Of a stretch of 64,000 bases of DNA, positions 1 through 11,287 are shown piece by piece. Within the stretch, counting starts at the first letter, position 1. Every line of letters begins with the position of its first letter. The translations under genes and the position numbers were made by a program. This stretch comes from Mesorhabditis belari (lineage: Eukaryota; Nematoda; Chromadorea; Rhabditida; Rhabditidae). The stretch lies in the NCBI GenBank assembly GCA_958450365.1, contig CAUEEP010000898.1:62001-126000 (forward strand), written 5' to 3'. Under the pieces are notes generated by a model. That model was not told the DNA's origin and searched no databases. It worked only from the letters and a program-made list of their open reading frames with translations.

Positions 1-328
1 CCGCCGCTGTATCTTTTTCGAGAAATCAATAAGTGATTTTCACTCTGAAATTAGTGCCATTTTTCCATTTATGATTTTAGAAAAATTGGTTCTGATTGTT
101 CACAAGACATTGATGATTCTAACTAATTCAGATTGATTCTTTTATTAGAAACCAAAAGAACCTACACGAAAACAAAAAAATTGAAACAGGTTTTCGTTAA
201 AAATACATTAACTTTGTTTTTAGCTTTAGTAAAAATAAACCTTTATAATAAATTTAACGAAAGCAATTTTTTATGGGTGATAAAGTTAAGATTTTCGTAA
301 AGACAAGGCTTTCGTATCTCCGCTCATA

Positions 329-594
329 CCGTAAATACTGTAATAGTACCCCACCCCGCTCGTACAGTCGCGTAGTCGCAAAAGTTTTTTAGCATTTCAT
401 TTTTTTTCAAAGCGCCAGTACTTTCAAAAAATGCGTCTTTGGTATCAAAAAATAGCTGAAATTCAGGGCTATTTTTTGATACCTAAGCGAGCATTGTAGC
501 ATAAACCAGTGTCGAGAAAAACTCGTTCAAAGCTAGACTACTCAACGCTCCGCACCGTCATTTTGGGGGTGGGGTACTATTACAGTATTTACGG
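329..594. mobile_element. 266-bp MITE with TA target duplication
   Basis: The two ends are perfect inverted repeats of about 29 bp beginning CCGTAAATACTG. TA dinucleotides flank both ends (327-328 and 595-596), as expected for the Tc1/mariner/pogo superfamily. A second hairpin with arms around GGTATCAAAAAATAGC lies inside at about 440-482. The TA-CCGTAA terminus resembles that of the pogo-like element at 47559-49601, so this may be a related non-autonomous copy. The reading frame that runs through it carries no recognisable protein. Confidence 0.8.
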
Positions 595-1180
595 TAGGCA
601 GCCAGTTCTACATAGAATTAGACTTTTAGGTTTTTCAAATTTTAAGACCTATCCAAAAACTCTCGGTCCCTTAAACTCACCGTTTCTTTTATTTCAAGCG
701 CTCTTTGCACTCACTGAATTTTCTTGCATCCTAAAATTTTTGTTTACGTCGAAAGAGAGCGAAGATAATTTCTTGCTGAGAAAAATGGCTTTTGCACATT
801 TCGTGGATTTAAAGCCACTGCTCAGGTGTTTACCCCAAAATGACGTTTGATAAGAAAGCTGAAAATGATATTAAAAGATGTTAAGGAAGCCATAGTAAAC
901 AAAAAAACAAGTGGCCAAGATGAGTCACATAAAGTTTTTGGTGATTTTAGTGTTTTAACCGTTATTGATTACCTCAATTCCTGTGCCGACTATTCGACAC
1001 CAAATTTACGTTTAGGAATCAACAAGATTGTCTTTAATCAACCTTTTTGTCAATTTTCTTTGTAAAGTATTTAGCCCGTTAACTGAATATCCTTAACCTT
1101 CTTTGCTCTATTTAAGTGTTGCTGCCAGAATTTCATGTCTTTCTTTCATTCATTACAAGAAATAACCCGTCCTAATCGTC

Positions 1181-1703
1181 CGTTCTAGGCTCATATTTCT
1201 TTTATTTATAAAACAAAACGATTAATTTCTTTTTTAAATGAAAGTTAACATCATTTTGTGTATATATTCAAGATTTCATGATCAATAGATATCAATCTAT
1301 TGATCAATCAATAGATAATTTTTATGAAGGCTCAAAAATGGCTGATCAAAAAAATCACGAACCGCAATTCAACCCCACAAATAACCACAAAAAATAATTT
1401 TTTTTTGGAGTTTTTTTTTGAAAAGCCAAGTCTTTGTTATGTTTAAGTAGATTCAGTTCAAAAAAATATTAAATGCTTTAATATTTTCTATAAGATCATC
1501 GTTAAAAGAACCCTTAAATTTGAATTGCGGCTCGTTATTTTTTGATTAGACATTTTTGAGCGTTTATAAAAAATTATCTATTGATGCTATGGCCATAAAA
1601 TCTTTAATATATACAGAAAATGATGTTAATTTTCATTTAAAAATAAATTAATCGTTTTGGTCTACAAATAACAGAAATATGAGCCTAGAAAAAAAGGACG
1701 GAG
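1181..1703. mobile_element. MITE with long imperfect inverted repeats
   Basis: The left end (TTCTAGGCTCATATTTC at about 1184-1200) recurs in inverse orientation at about 1671-1690. Inner matches (ACGATTAATTTC and its complement; GAACCGCAATTCAA against TTTGAATTGCGGCTCG) show that most of the element can fold on itself. The exact ends and the target duplication are unclear, so the superfamily is not assigned. It lies just upstream of the plus-strand GTPase gene and could supply promoter sequence, but nothing shows that. Confidence 0.65.
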
Positions 1704-1904
1704 GGTCATTTCTGGTCCCCTGTATATTTATCACATTTGTACTTTTATGGTTTGGCTTCCAGTTCTAATAAACTTTCTTTCTTGTTGTTGATTTATCTAA
1801 AGCTTGTTAAAAATTTTTGATATCTGAAATCCTGTCTATTGATAAGTGCAAAAGTTTTAGTTGAATAATATAGTTTAGAATCATTTTATCCAAAACACAA
1901 GCAG

Positions 1905-4900
1905 ATGGAGGCTTTGGTCACTTTTGAGGATGATTCAATGGTTTTTCACGAAGACGTGGCCAGAAAGACAATTCTCAATGAAAAGTTTTCAAACTTCAAA
2001 GTAAGTTTTAGAAATGGTAAAAAGATGATGCCCAACAATGTTTAGAAAAGTATTGTCAGCATCATGGGGCCCTCACGAATGGGAAAAAGCTTCTTTTTGT
2101 TGTACTTGAACAAAGAGGCGGAGAGTGAAGAAATCAGGTTAGAGTTTCAGCATTTAAATTTACCTTTTGAACTTTGAACAGGATTATTACTATGTTGCAT
2201 TGTTAAATAACTAGTAGTTGGTGATTGGCTTTATGTAAATTCAGTTCTAGAGGCGCCTTTCAATCAGGCCATTCTCGATGCACAGCGGGGATCCTGATAT
2301 CCACACAACCGTATCAGCTGGCAAATGATGTACTGTTTGCATATATTTGACTAGATCAAATCTATCTTAAACTTTAATTCTCTTCCAAACATTTTATTTT
2401 AGCAATTGATTTTCTTTTTGGATACACAGGGCACTTTTGATTTGGAAACTGACCGAAAGGTCTCTGTTTGGATCGCAAGTTTTAGTCTACACTTCTCTGA
2501 TATTCAAGTAAGTAAATTCGATAATTAACATGAACTTTCCTATTTAGATTGTCAATTTAAGAGGCAACATTGGTGGTAATGATCTTCAAGATTTATATAC
2601 TTTTGTTCAGTTCGCAATGACATATCCTGGGGCGAGATTACCGAAAGTGAGTGAAATGGAATTGAGGTTTAAGCATTTTTTTAAAATATTCTATCTCAGC
2701 AACTCATCTTCCTTATTCGTGACGCTCCACAAATTGATCAAGACAATATTTTCTTGGAAAACTTACAGGTTTACTAAGTGATTCTTTTGTTCCAGCAACC
2801 GATTTAGATGCAATGTTCAAATTCCGTGGAATTAAAAGAAATTATGGATTTTTTGCGAAAAAAGTTTGAAATCAGCGTCTTTTGTTTGCCAACAGTTTCC
2901 GAAAATATTCGAAAAGCTTCGGGATTTGTTGTCATGGAAGATTCGGGTAAGAAAATTGTCTCATAGTCAGCTATTCAAGTTTTAGTTGATTCTGCTTTCT
3001 ATCAAAAAATGAATGTGGTTAAAGAAAGCATTGGAAGCGTCTGTAAAAATAATTACAACAAACTTCCTGAAGACTTGATTGATTTTGGTCATGTGAGTTG
3101 TATCTTGGATATGAAATGGAATGACGTATTGTTAGAAAATCTGCGCTCATATCACTACTGTGGCCCCACAACTTGGCTCAACGGTTGAGGTTGATTCAAA
3201 ACGCATACTTCATAAACTCTTGCTGATACTATTATCAATATTTTAGATAATCAAGCAAGTTTCAAAAGCAAAAGCCGTCAACAAATCTTTTGATTTCTTT
3301 TTGAATCTAATCAAGGTGAGATTTCAAGCGGTTATTCATGGCCAGAATGGTACCAAAGTTGAGTGATAAAAGGATCTCCGTAAAGAAGGAAATTAAGAGA
3401 AATCAATAGCAGATCAACTTACCATTTAGGCAATTCCATAAAATTTTTAGACACTGAAAGCCGAGAACTTCGCAGATCGCGAGATCAAGATTGAAAACGA
3501 AACCATCAATCACCTTCTCTCGTTTAATTTAAAACCAGAAGATCTAGAGGAAGCAAAAGCTACATTGATGCAGAGAATGAACGTAACTGTTATAGCTTAC
3601 ATTAATTGGAGTCTTTTTAATTCTAGGAAAAGCTTGAAGAACTGAAAGCTCAATGGATGAGAGATTTGGATGAGAAAGAGGAAAAAGAGGCAATTTCTGA
3701 CTTTCTGCGGAAGGAAAGAACGAGGATCAATAAAGTCTTTAGAAAAATGGATAATTAAACAAAAATTTTAGATTCATGAAATCAAAGAACTGTTGGAAAA
3801 TTGCAGCATCGAATCTGCAGTAAAAGAATTCTCAAAAACGCTTTCGAAAGAGCTGACACGTGAGGCGAAACAGGAGTTGAGTCAGAAAGTTACGGTAAGT
3901 CTCATCGCTTGAAATGAACTGGATCGATTACTCAAACTCAAGAATTTGTTTCATTCAGAACATGGTAATGGATCGATTGTCCTACTTAAAAGCATCTAAC
4001 TTGCCAAAAATCTTGGATGACTATCGAGTAATTCATGGAGACAAATTGGAGGTGAGCTGGCACTGAATTTAAGCATTTTATAAAGATTGAGGTGGTTACA
4101 GTTTCCATTTTAGAACCACTTTATCCGATTTGATAAAGTCCCAGATTCTCACGTTCTGGAAGGAATAAAACTTGAAACGGAGGATGAATTGAAGGCTGAA
4201 TTGAGATCACTTCAGTTTAAAATAGACGAAGAAGCGATTATTCTACAAAGATTTGAAGAAAAGTTGCAGGTTTAAGGACAAGCTGGATTAACAAATAAAC
4301 AAATACTTAACTTTAGACATCGACTAGCACTTTTCTTCAGCATAAGCAAACGATCTTGGATCAGAGAAACAACTTTGAAAAGCTGAAGAGACAACAAGTT
4401 GAAGTGTTTGATAACGTGAGTTTAGAATGTCTAGACAGAAAAATCCAGATTTTAGGGTGGTGAAGAATCTCGGGCATTTGATGCAGCTGAACGGTCTCCT
4501 TCGAATGTGTCTTTGTATTCTGATATGGAATCGACACCGAATGCTTCACCGCCTGAATTCAGTGATCGGAGACACACTCAAGACAAATCAAATAGGATCT
4601 TAATACAAACTTATTCAAATTCTCCGTCAAATTCACGCAAACCTGTGACTTCTAACAACGTGAATTCCTGGGTGGACTACGGAACCATTACCGAGCCAAT
4701 TAAGAGCCACTCTACACGTCCAAACCCAAGAAAACCAACGTCTACTCAAGATTCGGATCAAGAGACAAAGCAATTAGAAAATACGGATTCAAAATCGATG
4801 ATTGAAAAAGAATTGGTTCACCAAGAAGCAGTTTTCAGAGAATTTCTAGCGGTAAGTCAATTTGCACGATACATGCTTACTTTAACGCTGTCAAACAATA

Positions 4901-5489
4901 CCTTATCTGAGAACAATATTTTAGCAGAGTTCCTGCTTTGACCGGGCCATATTAATGAAAGAGAAATCACGATCACGCTTGGTTTTTGCCGAATACCTCC
5001 AGTCACAAGAGCCTGTGAATGAGCAGCGAGAGTTCTACTCTAAAAGTTTAGCTGCAAAGATTGAGGCATTGATTGCTCAACATTTGGCCAGGTTTGTTAG
5101 ATGAACGATTAGAGTTAAAATTGACAATAGAAATACTTCAACGTCTCCTGTTCCATCAAACCAACAAGAAACTCAGCCAAAGGTGAGGTAATGAATTTAT
5201 TTGATCGAAAAAGTTTTATTTGTGATTTTCAGAAAGTCAAGCATCAGGAAGAGGATTCGGGGGTGAGTATAAAGTGTTGTATTAAACTTTCTCTCTCAAA
5301 TCTCGCCTTTTATCAAATCTTGCCAATTTATTTGATCGAAAAAATTTTATTGTGATTTTCAGAAAGCGAAGGATCTGGAAGAGGATACGGCGGTGAGTAT
5401 AAAGTGTTGTATTAAACTTTCTCTCTCAAACCTCGCCTTAAACGAAGAGTCTGGATTAGAGCCGATTAAACCCGAGTTTCAGTTGCTAG
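1905..5489 (+). CDS. GBP-type large GTPase (GTPase A)
   Basis: Twenty-two exons join in phase into about 774 residues: 1905-2000, 2046-2137, 2245-2329, 2403-2507, 2548-2646, 2700-2768, 2808-2946, 2986-3092, 3136-3183, 3247-3315, 3451-3582, 3627-3734, 3772-3894, 3959-4051, 4114-4269, 4317-4415, 4456-4851, 4925-5091, 5131-5182, 5233-5262, 5363-5392, 5460-5489. The N-terminal G domain has the P-loop GPSRMGKS (exon 2), the switch motif DTQG (exon 4) and the RD guanine-specificity motif in LIRDAP (exon 6), the pattern of the GBP/atlastin family of dynamin-like GTPases. The rest is long, charged, probably helical sequence, then a Ser/Pro/Thr-rich segment in exon 17. I see no transmembrane pair as in atlastin, so a GBP-like cytosolic role is more likely. 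The exon 12 donor (GTCTTT) is weak and the last three exons are tiny. A polyadenylation signal lies at 5698-5703. The nearest relative is the inverted gene at 6276-10715. Confidence 0.85.
5163..5445 (+). repeat. Tandem duplication containing a 30-bp exon
   Basis: A block of about 125 bp is repeated twice in tandem. Each copy holds an intron end (AATTTATTTGATCGAAAAA... TTTTCAG), a 30-bp exon (5233-5262 and 5363-5392) and the start of the next intron (GTGAGTATAAAGTGTTG). The two exons encode similar decapeptides, KVKHQEEDSG and KAKDLEEDTA, and both keep phase. This is a recent exon duplication at the C-terminal end of GTPase A. Confidence 0.85.
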
Positions 5490-6275
5490 ATTCAATCAAA
5501 TGAATAGCTCCAATCATTTCCCCGACCCCGAAAGCCCCGGGTACAAATTTACAGCTGAATATCTTCTTTTTTTGCTATTTACAAAGCCAAAGAAAAATGC
5601 ATGTGTAAATGATCGGCGAGGTGTTCTTTATGTGACCGGCTAATCGCTCGCGATCTGGTAAACCGCTCTGGTGTAGGTGCTTCCCCTTTCCGGTCATAAT
5701 AAAAGATTTTTATTCAAATTTGTTTGTTTTTCGGCAAATTTTACATCTTGCTGAACTCCCATCCCCCAAACTGACCATACTGATTCTGTTGAAAGTTTTA
5801 AACCCACTAATTGAGTAAAGTAGTTTTTCCAAAGTTTATAAATAATTCAGATTTTTACTTGGATGCTTCTGCTGTCGATGATCCCCGAGAAAATCACAAG
5901 GTGGTTGAATTCGATTAATAATCCCTTAACAAGCATTTTCTTTTCTTTTATTTGTGCCTTAATTAATCGAGTTATATCTTTGTCTTTCCCTGTCATTTTC
6001 CTCGTATCGAATTTGGGATTTCGGTTCTGCTTTTTGTTGTTTGGAAAACTCATGAAATAGTAATAAAATTTATTTCATAAGTTAGATAGCCAGATAGAAT
6101 GCGATCCAAATATATCTCGAAAGAGCGATACAATTAACCTAAAAATGGTATTTATTTTGTTTCTTTTTTCAATTCACTTGTAAATCTTAAACAAATTCCC
6201 GCCAATTTGACTAATCCATCGAATAATGGTAGTGGTCTAAAACAACTTTCTTTAAAACTATTTTTCTCAAATTGA
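5490..6275. other. Intergenic gap between convergent GTPase genes
   Basis: This holds the two facing 3' ends. AATAAA at 5698-5703 serves the plus gene; TTTATT on the plus strand at 6151-6156 gives AATAAA for the minus gene. The short overlapping open frames at 5847-6060 read on both strands and have no recognisable protein. I see no RNA gene here. Confidence 0.6.
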
Positions 6276-9200
6276 TTATAAATAAGTTACTCTTTCTGGA
6301 CTGGAGACATTGCCGTTTTCAACGACTACCATATCATCGGATCTGAATGAGAATTGAAATTGATGCCCATTTTCCCCCCCGTTTTACCTCGTTTCAGTAA
6401 CAGAAAGATCACCGGCAAGCAGATTCAGGTCCTTCCTCAAACTCTCTCTTTTAATAGCAATCAATTCTGAATCAAATCCTTCAACTTCACAATATATTTC
6501 AAGTTCTTGCAGAAACCCTTCAATGGATTCTTGTAAAATCATAGCTTTGTTTTGAAAACCCGCCAATCCCTGTAATAAGCTGAGACTTGAAAGATGCTGA
6601 ACGACTCACCTGTTCAAATAAATGAAAAACAATGATCTTGTTGTTGATATATTCATCGATCAAAGTCTCTTCACTAATTGACTTCTCGAGGTCAAGATCA
6701 GCCTCCATTTCGAGATTCCGTAAGCACCTCGGCGATTCATAGTTTGTCTCAACATCCGATCTTCGTTCGCTCATTCTCAATTCATGATTCAATTGATCTT
6801 GTGACTGAATCAATTTAAGGAATTCAGCTTCAAATGCCCAAGATTCTTCACCACCCTAAAATCTGGATTTTTCTCTGTCTAGACATTCTAAACAACTTGT
6901 TGTCTCTTCAGATTTTCAAAGTTGTTCCTCTGATCCAAGATCGTTTGCTTATGCTCAAGAAAAGTGCTAGTCGATGTCTAAAATTAAGTATTTGTTTATT
7001 TGTTAATGCAGCTTGTCCTTAAACCTGCAAGTTTTCTTCAAATCTTTGTAGAACAATCGTTTTTTTTTTGTCTTCGTTCGCTTGTTTTTTACTCTGAAAC
7101 GAATGATGATTCAATTTAGGGATTTCAGTTTGAGTTTGGGTTTCTAAATCTTCACGAGTGTCTTTTGTGATAAAGGGTTGGGTTTTGTTATTTACCTCTT
7201 CGTGTTCTTCGAATTCCCACGATTGTGCGTCATCAATGTCCCTATCCTCCGGGTCTACTTCGTCAACGATTTCCAAGGAAAAGGGCTCGGTCGCTTGTTT
7301 TTTACTCTGAAACGAATGATGAGTCAATTTGGGCAATTAAACTGACGTATAAACTTAATTTGTATGGGTTGAGTTCTAAATGGCCACTTATTACCTGAAT
7401 CTCTTTGCAACTAACCGAAATGTCGAGCTGTTTTGTAAGTGTATTCAAAAGCTCCGTTGCCACTCTCCTCTCACTGTGAAGACGTAAAGCCAAAAATGAA
7501 CATTTCTAAAAAAAACTAGTAAGTTTACTCAACCCAACCAACTTTGAATTCCTCCTTTGCAAACAGTATCAACTCATCTGTCTTTTCTTCATCAACTCCC
7601 GTTCTCTTGAGTTCATCAGAAAACAGCACAAGACTCAAGCGGATCTCTTCCAGACAAATTTCTTCAACGTTTCTGTAACAAGTTTCAGTCTAAAACATTT
7701 TTCCATGCAAATTTCCAAAAGGTTGTTACGGCAAGAATTTTCTCTCGTAGTTTTTTCACAAGTTCGTCAAGGTACTTTTTCAAATGTCCTTCTCGTGAGA
7801 AGAGAAATTGATACTCCAAGCGCTCCTAAATTTTACTTGATTCTTATTATTTACTGAACTCAATTTTGAACCTCTAGTCTGGTTTTGATCGACAAAAAAT
7901 CACTGTCAGTAAATCGATGGAGGGTTTTCACGAATTCGACAACAATGAGCTCCATTTGATTCTCTCTTTTCAACTTCAACAACGATTCGAAATCAAGCTA
8001 AATCTTGAGTTTAGTTGAAATATTGTAAAAGATTTTAAATCGCAAATCTCTCTTCTATTTCTTACCTTTCCAATTTTTGAGAGTTCAGAGGACTGAAATT
8101 TCTCAATGTTCAGTTGATCGCCTTTTTGTGCCGCTTCCTCTTTCAGCTCCAACTCTTTGACAGTGAACAGTTTCTAAACATTTGAAATTGATTAATTTAC
8201 TATGCAAATTTTACCGTAATCTTAGAGCTAAGCAGTTTCTCAGCTTCAGCAAAATCTTTAGGATGAACGAGTTCTTTCAGAGCTTTAAAAGCTTCTCCTC
8301 TTCTCTCTTCGTAAATTTGCAGATAGTTCTCTTGTTTAGCTTTCTAAATGTAAGATTTTCACGTTTTGGCTTTAAGCTTACCAAAAATAGCCCTTCAAAA
8401 ACAGAAAAAGCTTTATTTGAGGCATAAACTGCTGTGGCTTCTTTGATCAACTAAACTTTTTGGTAGTCTGAAACAGTTAGAAATATTTGCAGACCTGAAC
8501 AGAGGTCCTATCAAAAAAGTTATGCTTTGTTTGAAGAAACTCACAGACTTTCTAAACTTTGATTTATTATAGAATTGGAAAAATATTACCTTAGCATAAC
8601 CTGTAGTCTTTCTCATTGGCTGATCGTCCAATGATTTGGATGAAGTGAGCAAACTTTCTTTGACAAGATTCAGTTTTTGAAGCAAAGGTTGATCTGAATG
8701 TTATAAATTAAGGAATTGATTTAAAAGTCTAGTCAAATTCTAGGTTTTCTTTAACCCACTCACCTTCTAACTCAATTTGAATTTTCCCATTTGCGCGACG
8801 AATTCGATCCGAAGCTGGCGGAGCACAAAAACATTCAATTAAAGAAAACTTGGATCTCAAAGAGGCAGACATTTCTTGTAAATCTTTAGACTGTGATGTT
8901 TGCAGCTAAAAGATTTATGAATAAGGTTGCGATTGTTTAACATTAACTCACCCAGAGCTCATCTAAGAAAATCTCATCTTTTGAACTATTTGGAGCATCA
9001 CGTATCAAGAAGATCAATTGCTAAAAAGAATGCTTATTTTTAATGGGAATCTGCTACTTTGGATAATAATTGCACTCCGTTCATTGAAGAAACCATTTCT
9101 GTGAACAAATGGAGATCCTGTAGATTATCTCCTCCAAGGTTACCGCGAAGATTGATTATCTGAAAAGTTCTCCTGATTCTAAAACTGTATTTTTCAAATT

Positions 9201-10715
9201 GTCGCTTTTAGCTAATGAGTTGAGTGCTTCAATGCTTCAATTTGGATTTGGAGCTACAATGACTCGGGGCTAGGCTCGCGTCGAATCCCAGCAACCCTGT
9301 GGGCAATCCCTCCGCAGATCGCATCCGAAAGCTTGCTTATAAGCCAATCACCGCTTGCTTTACAAGCCAAACAATAAAACGGACAAAAAACAATGTTTTA
9401 AAGCTTCTCTAGAGTCCTGTCACAAAAATGAATCAAGGATGACGTTTGCTGACAGAAACCGACACATCCTATAAGATATAATGTTGCGACGCTCTATGAG
9501 ACACAAGAAATTGAAAAACACGGCGAAAGCATGCGAGGAAGTAGAAGGGCCACGAGAAGACCCCCAAAAATTAAATTGAGTAAAGTTAAAGAAAATGCGA
9601 CAGAATCGAGTGCGAAATAGAATTTAGCCTTTGGCAGTCAAGTGAAAAGAGCCATGTTTTGGCGTTTATTTAATTAATGCTTTGAGATCAGCAGGTCTCA
9701 CCTGAATATCCGAGACCAGTAGACTGAATCCGGCAATCCAAGCAGAGATTTTCCGTTCAGTTTGCAAATCAAAGGTGCCCTGGGTGTCCAAGTAAAAGAC
9801 TACATGCTAAAGATCTCTTCTAAGTTGTTGAAGAATTTCAACCCACATCATCCGACAAGTATTCGGGCTGAGATGAAATAAAGATTCCCTCTGTACATCT
9901 GTTATAACCACTTTGGAAGAATCCTCTGAAATTTTAGTTTCAAAAATCCTTATGTTTCAACAAAACTCACTCAATTTCCCCATTAATTCCTTTATTCGTC
10001 AAAACCGCCATCAAAAAGCTTTTTCCTGAACGTGAGGGACCCATAACACTGATGATTGTGATCTGAATAATCATCAACGGGGGTGGGACAAATGCGACCT
10101 TTTTTTTGCGCACCTGGACATTTGCGCACCGTTTTTGGCTGGAAAAGGCCTTAGGCAAGGCCGTAGAGCTTCGAAAATATTTCGAAAATTTTTCCATATA
10201 AGGGAATCATATGCGTAGATTCCGAATTTCGAAAAATCAGACCTCGCTGACACGTCAAATTTGGGCTAAAAGGCAAAAACTGCGGAAAAGCGTTAAGTTG
10301 CGTAGTTTTTGCCTTTTAACCCAAATTTGACGTGTCAGCGAGGTCTGATTTGTCGAAATTCGGAATCTACGCGTACGATTCCCTTATATGGAAAAATTTT
10401 CGAAATATTTTCGAAGCTCTACGGCCTTTCCTAAGGCCTTTTCCAGCAAAAAAAGGTGCGCAAATGTCCAGGTGCGCAAAAAAAAGGTCGCATTTGTCCC
10501 ACCCCATCATCAACTTTTGATTTTTCGGCTAACTCTTCGTTTATTTACTTGGTTTACAAAGTTTTAGTTTACTAAAAAATCAATTTCATTAAAAACTTGC
10601 TCACAAATAGCATCCTTACCTTTTTCCCCAAGAATTTCTCATTTGCAAACGTCTTCTCGGCCACATAATGATTAAAGTAGATCGAATCATTTTCAAATGA
10701 GACCAAAGGTTCCAT
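6276..10715 (-). CDS. GBP-type large GTPase (GTPase B), possibly decaying 3' end
   Basis: Minus-strand exons, 5' to 3': 10620-10715, 9971-10062, 9847-9925, 9702-9806, 9058-9159, 8952-9020, 8764-8905, 8590-8693, 8495-8551, 8382-8450, 8215-8343, 8066-8173, 7872-7997, 7730-7825, 7543-7689, 7395-7505, 7196-7306, 7025-7093, 6897-6978, 6610-6855, 6388-6569, 6276-6342. Exons 1, 2, 4, 6 and 10 match GTPase A in length exactly, and residues align throughout the G domain: P-loop GPSRSGKS, switch DTQG, RD motif LIRDAP. Both proteins start ME(A/P)LV(T/S)FE. Exon 19 has one extra T compared with GTPase A, so translation would stop there; exons 18 and 20 are both phase 0, so skipping exon 19 keeps the frame. 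Large insertions sit in introns 1 and 4. Function is inferred only from the family: GTP hydrolysis and membrane or defence-related assembly. The G domain looks intact, so I call a gene with an uncertain tail. Confidence 0.75.
9160..9701. other. Enlarged intron 4 of GTPase B
   Basis: The matching intron in GTPase A is 40 bp, while this one is 542 bp. The extra sequence has a less AT-rich stretch at about 9250-9340 and no clear terminal repeats, transposase or RNA gene that I can identify. An insertion of unknown type is the simplest reading. Confidence 0.5.
10079..10505. mobile_element. 427-bp foldback MITE with 9-bp target duplication
   Basis: The element is an almost complete palindrome: arms of roughly 200 bp run from GGGGTGGGACAAATGCGACC to its inverse complement. 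The 9-bp direct repeat ATCATCAAC flanks it (10070-10078 and 10506-10514). Long inverted repeats with a 9-bp target duplication are typical of Mutator-like MITEs. It lies in intron 1 of GTPase B, immediately 5' (in gene sense) of the exon 2 acceptor. Confidence 0.85.
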
Positions 10716-11097
10716 TTGGTTAATTAAAGCGGAATAACTAGACTTGGAAGTGAAATGTTCAAAAAGCTTGATCAGTTGATTGGTGGTGAAAGGGGAATCA
10801 ATGGGGAAAATTCTTTCGCAACAAAAATTTCATGCAAGAAAATAATTGCTGGCATTTTGTGAAGATAAAAGTAAAAGATAAAATACTTTACGACACTAAC
10901 ACTTTGCAAATCTGTTCAAAACAAGTTTTTGCACATAAAATTTGATTCAAAAAGCTTTAGGTGTTGATTTTATCTCGGGAAAGGAACTTTGAAGTTGCTC
11001 ATGTCATTTCCCTGAAATTAAATGATTTTGATTCATTTTTATATGAAGGGCCCAATCTAAAGTAATTGAGTGCACTAGCAAGTGTGTGTTTACATCA

Positions 11098-11247
11098 CTA
11101 ACATATCAAAAACCAGTCAACGATATCAACAAACCCTCTTAACCCGATGTTCTGTTCATCTCCCGGAAAGTGCTTGGGCGGGCCTGCAGCGCTCAGGAAA
11201 AACATCAGCATGGCAAACAGAGAGACTTTCAGAGAAATGTGATACAT
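11098..11247 (-). CDS. Possible 49-residue secreted peptide
   Basis: The frame starts with MYHISLKVSLFAMLMFFLSA, a good signal peptide (short n-region with Lys, hydrophobic core, small residues near a likely cleavage site). A short polar stretch with PPKHFPGDE and a Trp-containing tail follow. There are no dibasic cleavage sites like those of neuropeptide precursors and no cysteine pairs. It is intact, on the same strand as GTPase B and upstream of it, and ends about 190 bp from the Tc1-like element at 11288. I recognise no family, and it may be chance. Confidence 0.3.
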   Translation of the reverse strand: MYHISLKVSLFAMLMFFLSAAGPPKHFPGDEQNIGLRGFVDIVDWFLIC

Positions 11248-11287
11248 TCTTATTTTAATATTTGTTTTTGAATGGCTCCTTATTATA

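Noticed and set aside
9410..9490. Possible box C/D snoRNA in GTPase B intron 4 (GGATGACG and CTGACAG)
   Set aside because: The boxes do not match TGATGA and CTGA at the right distance, and no terminal stem is visible.
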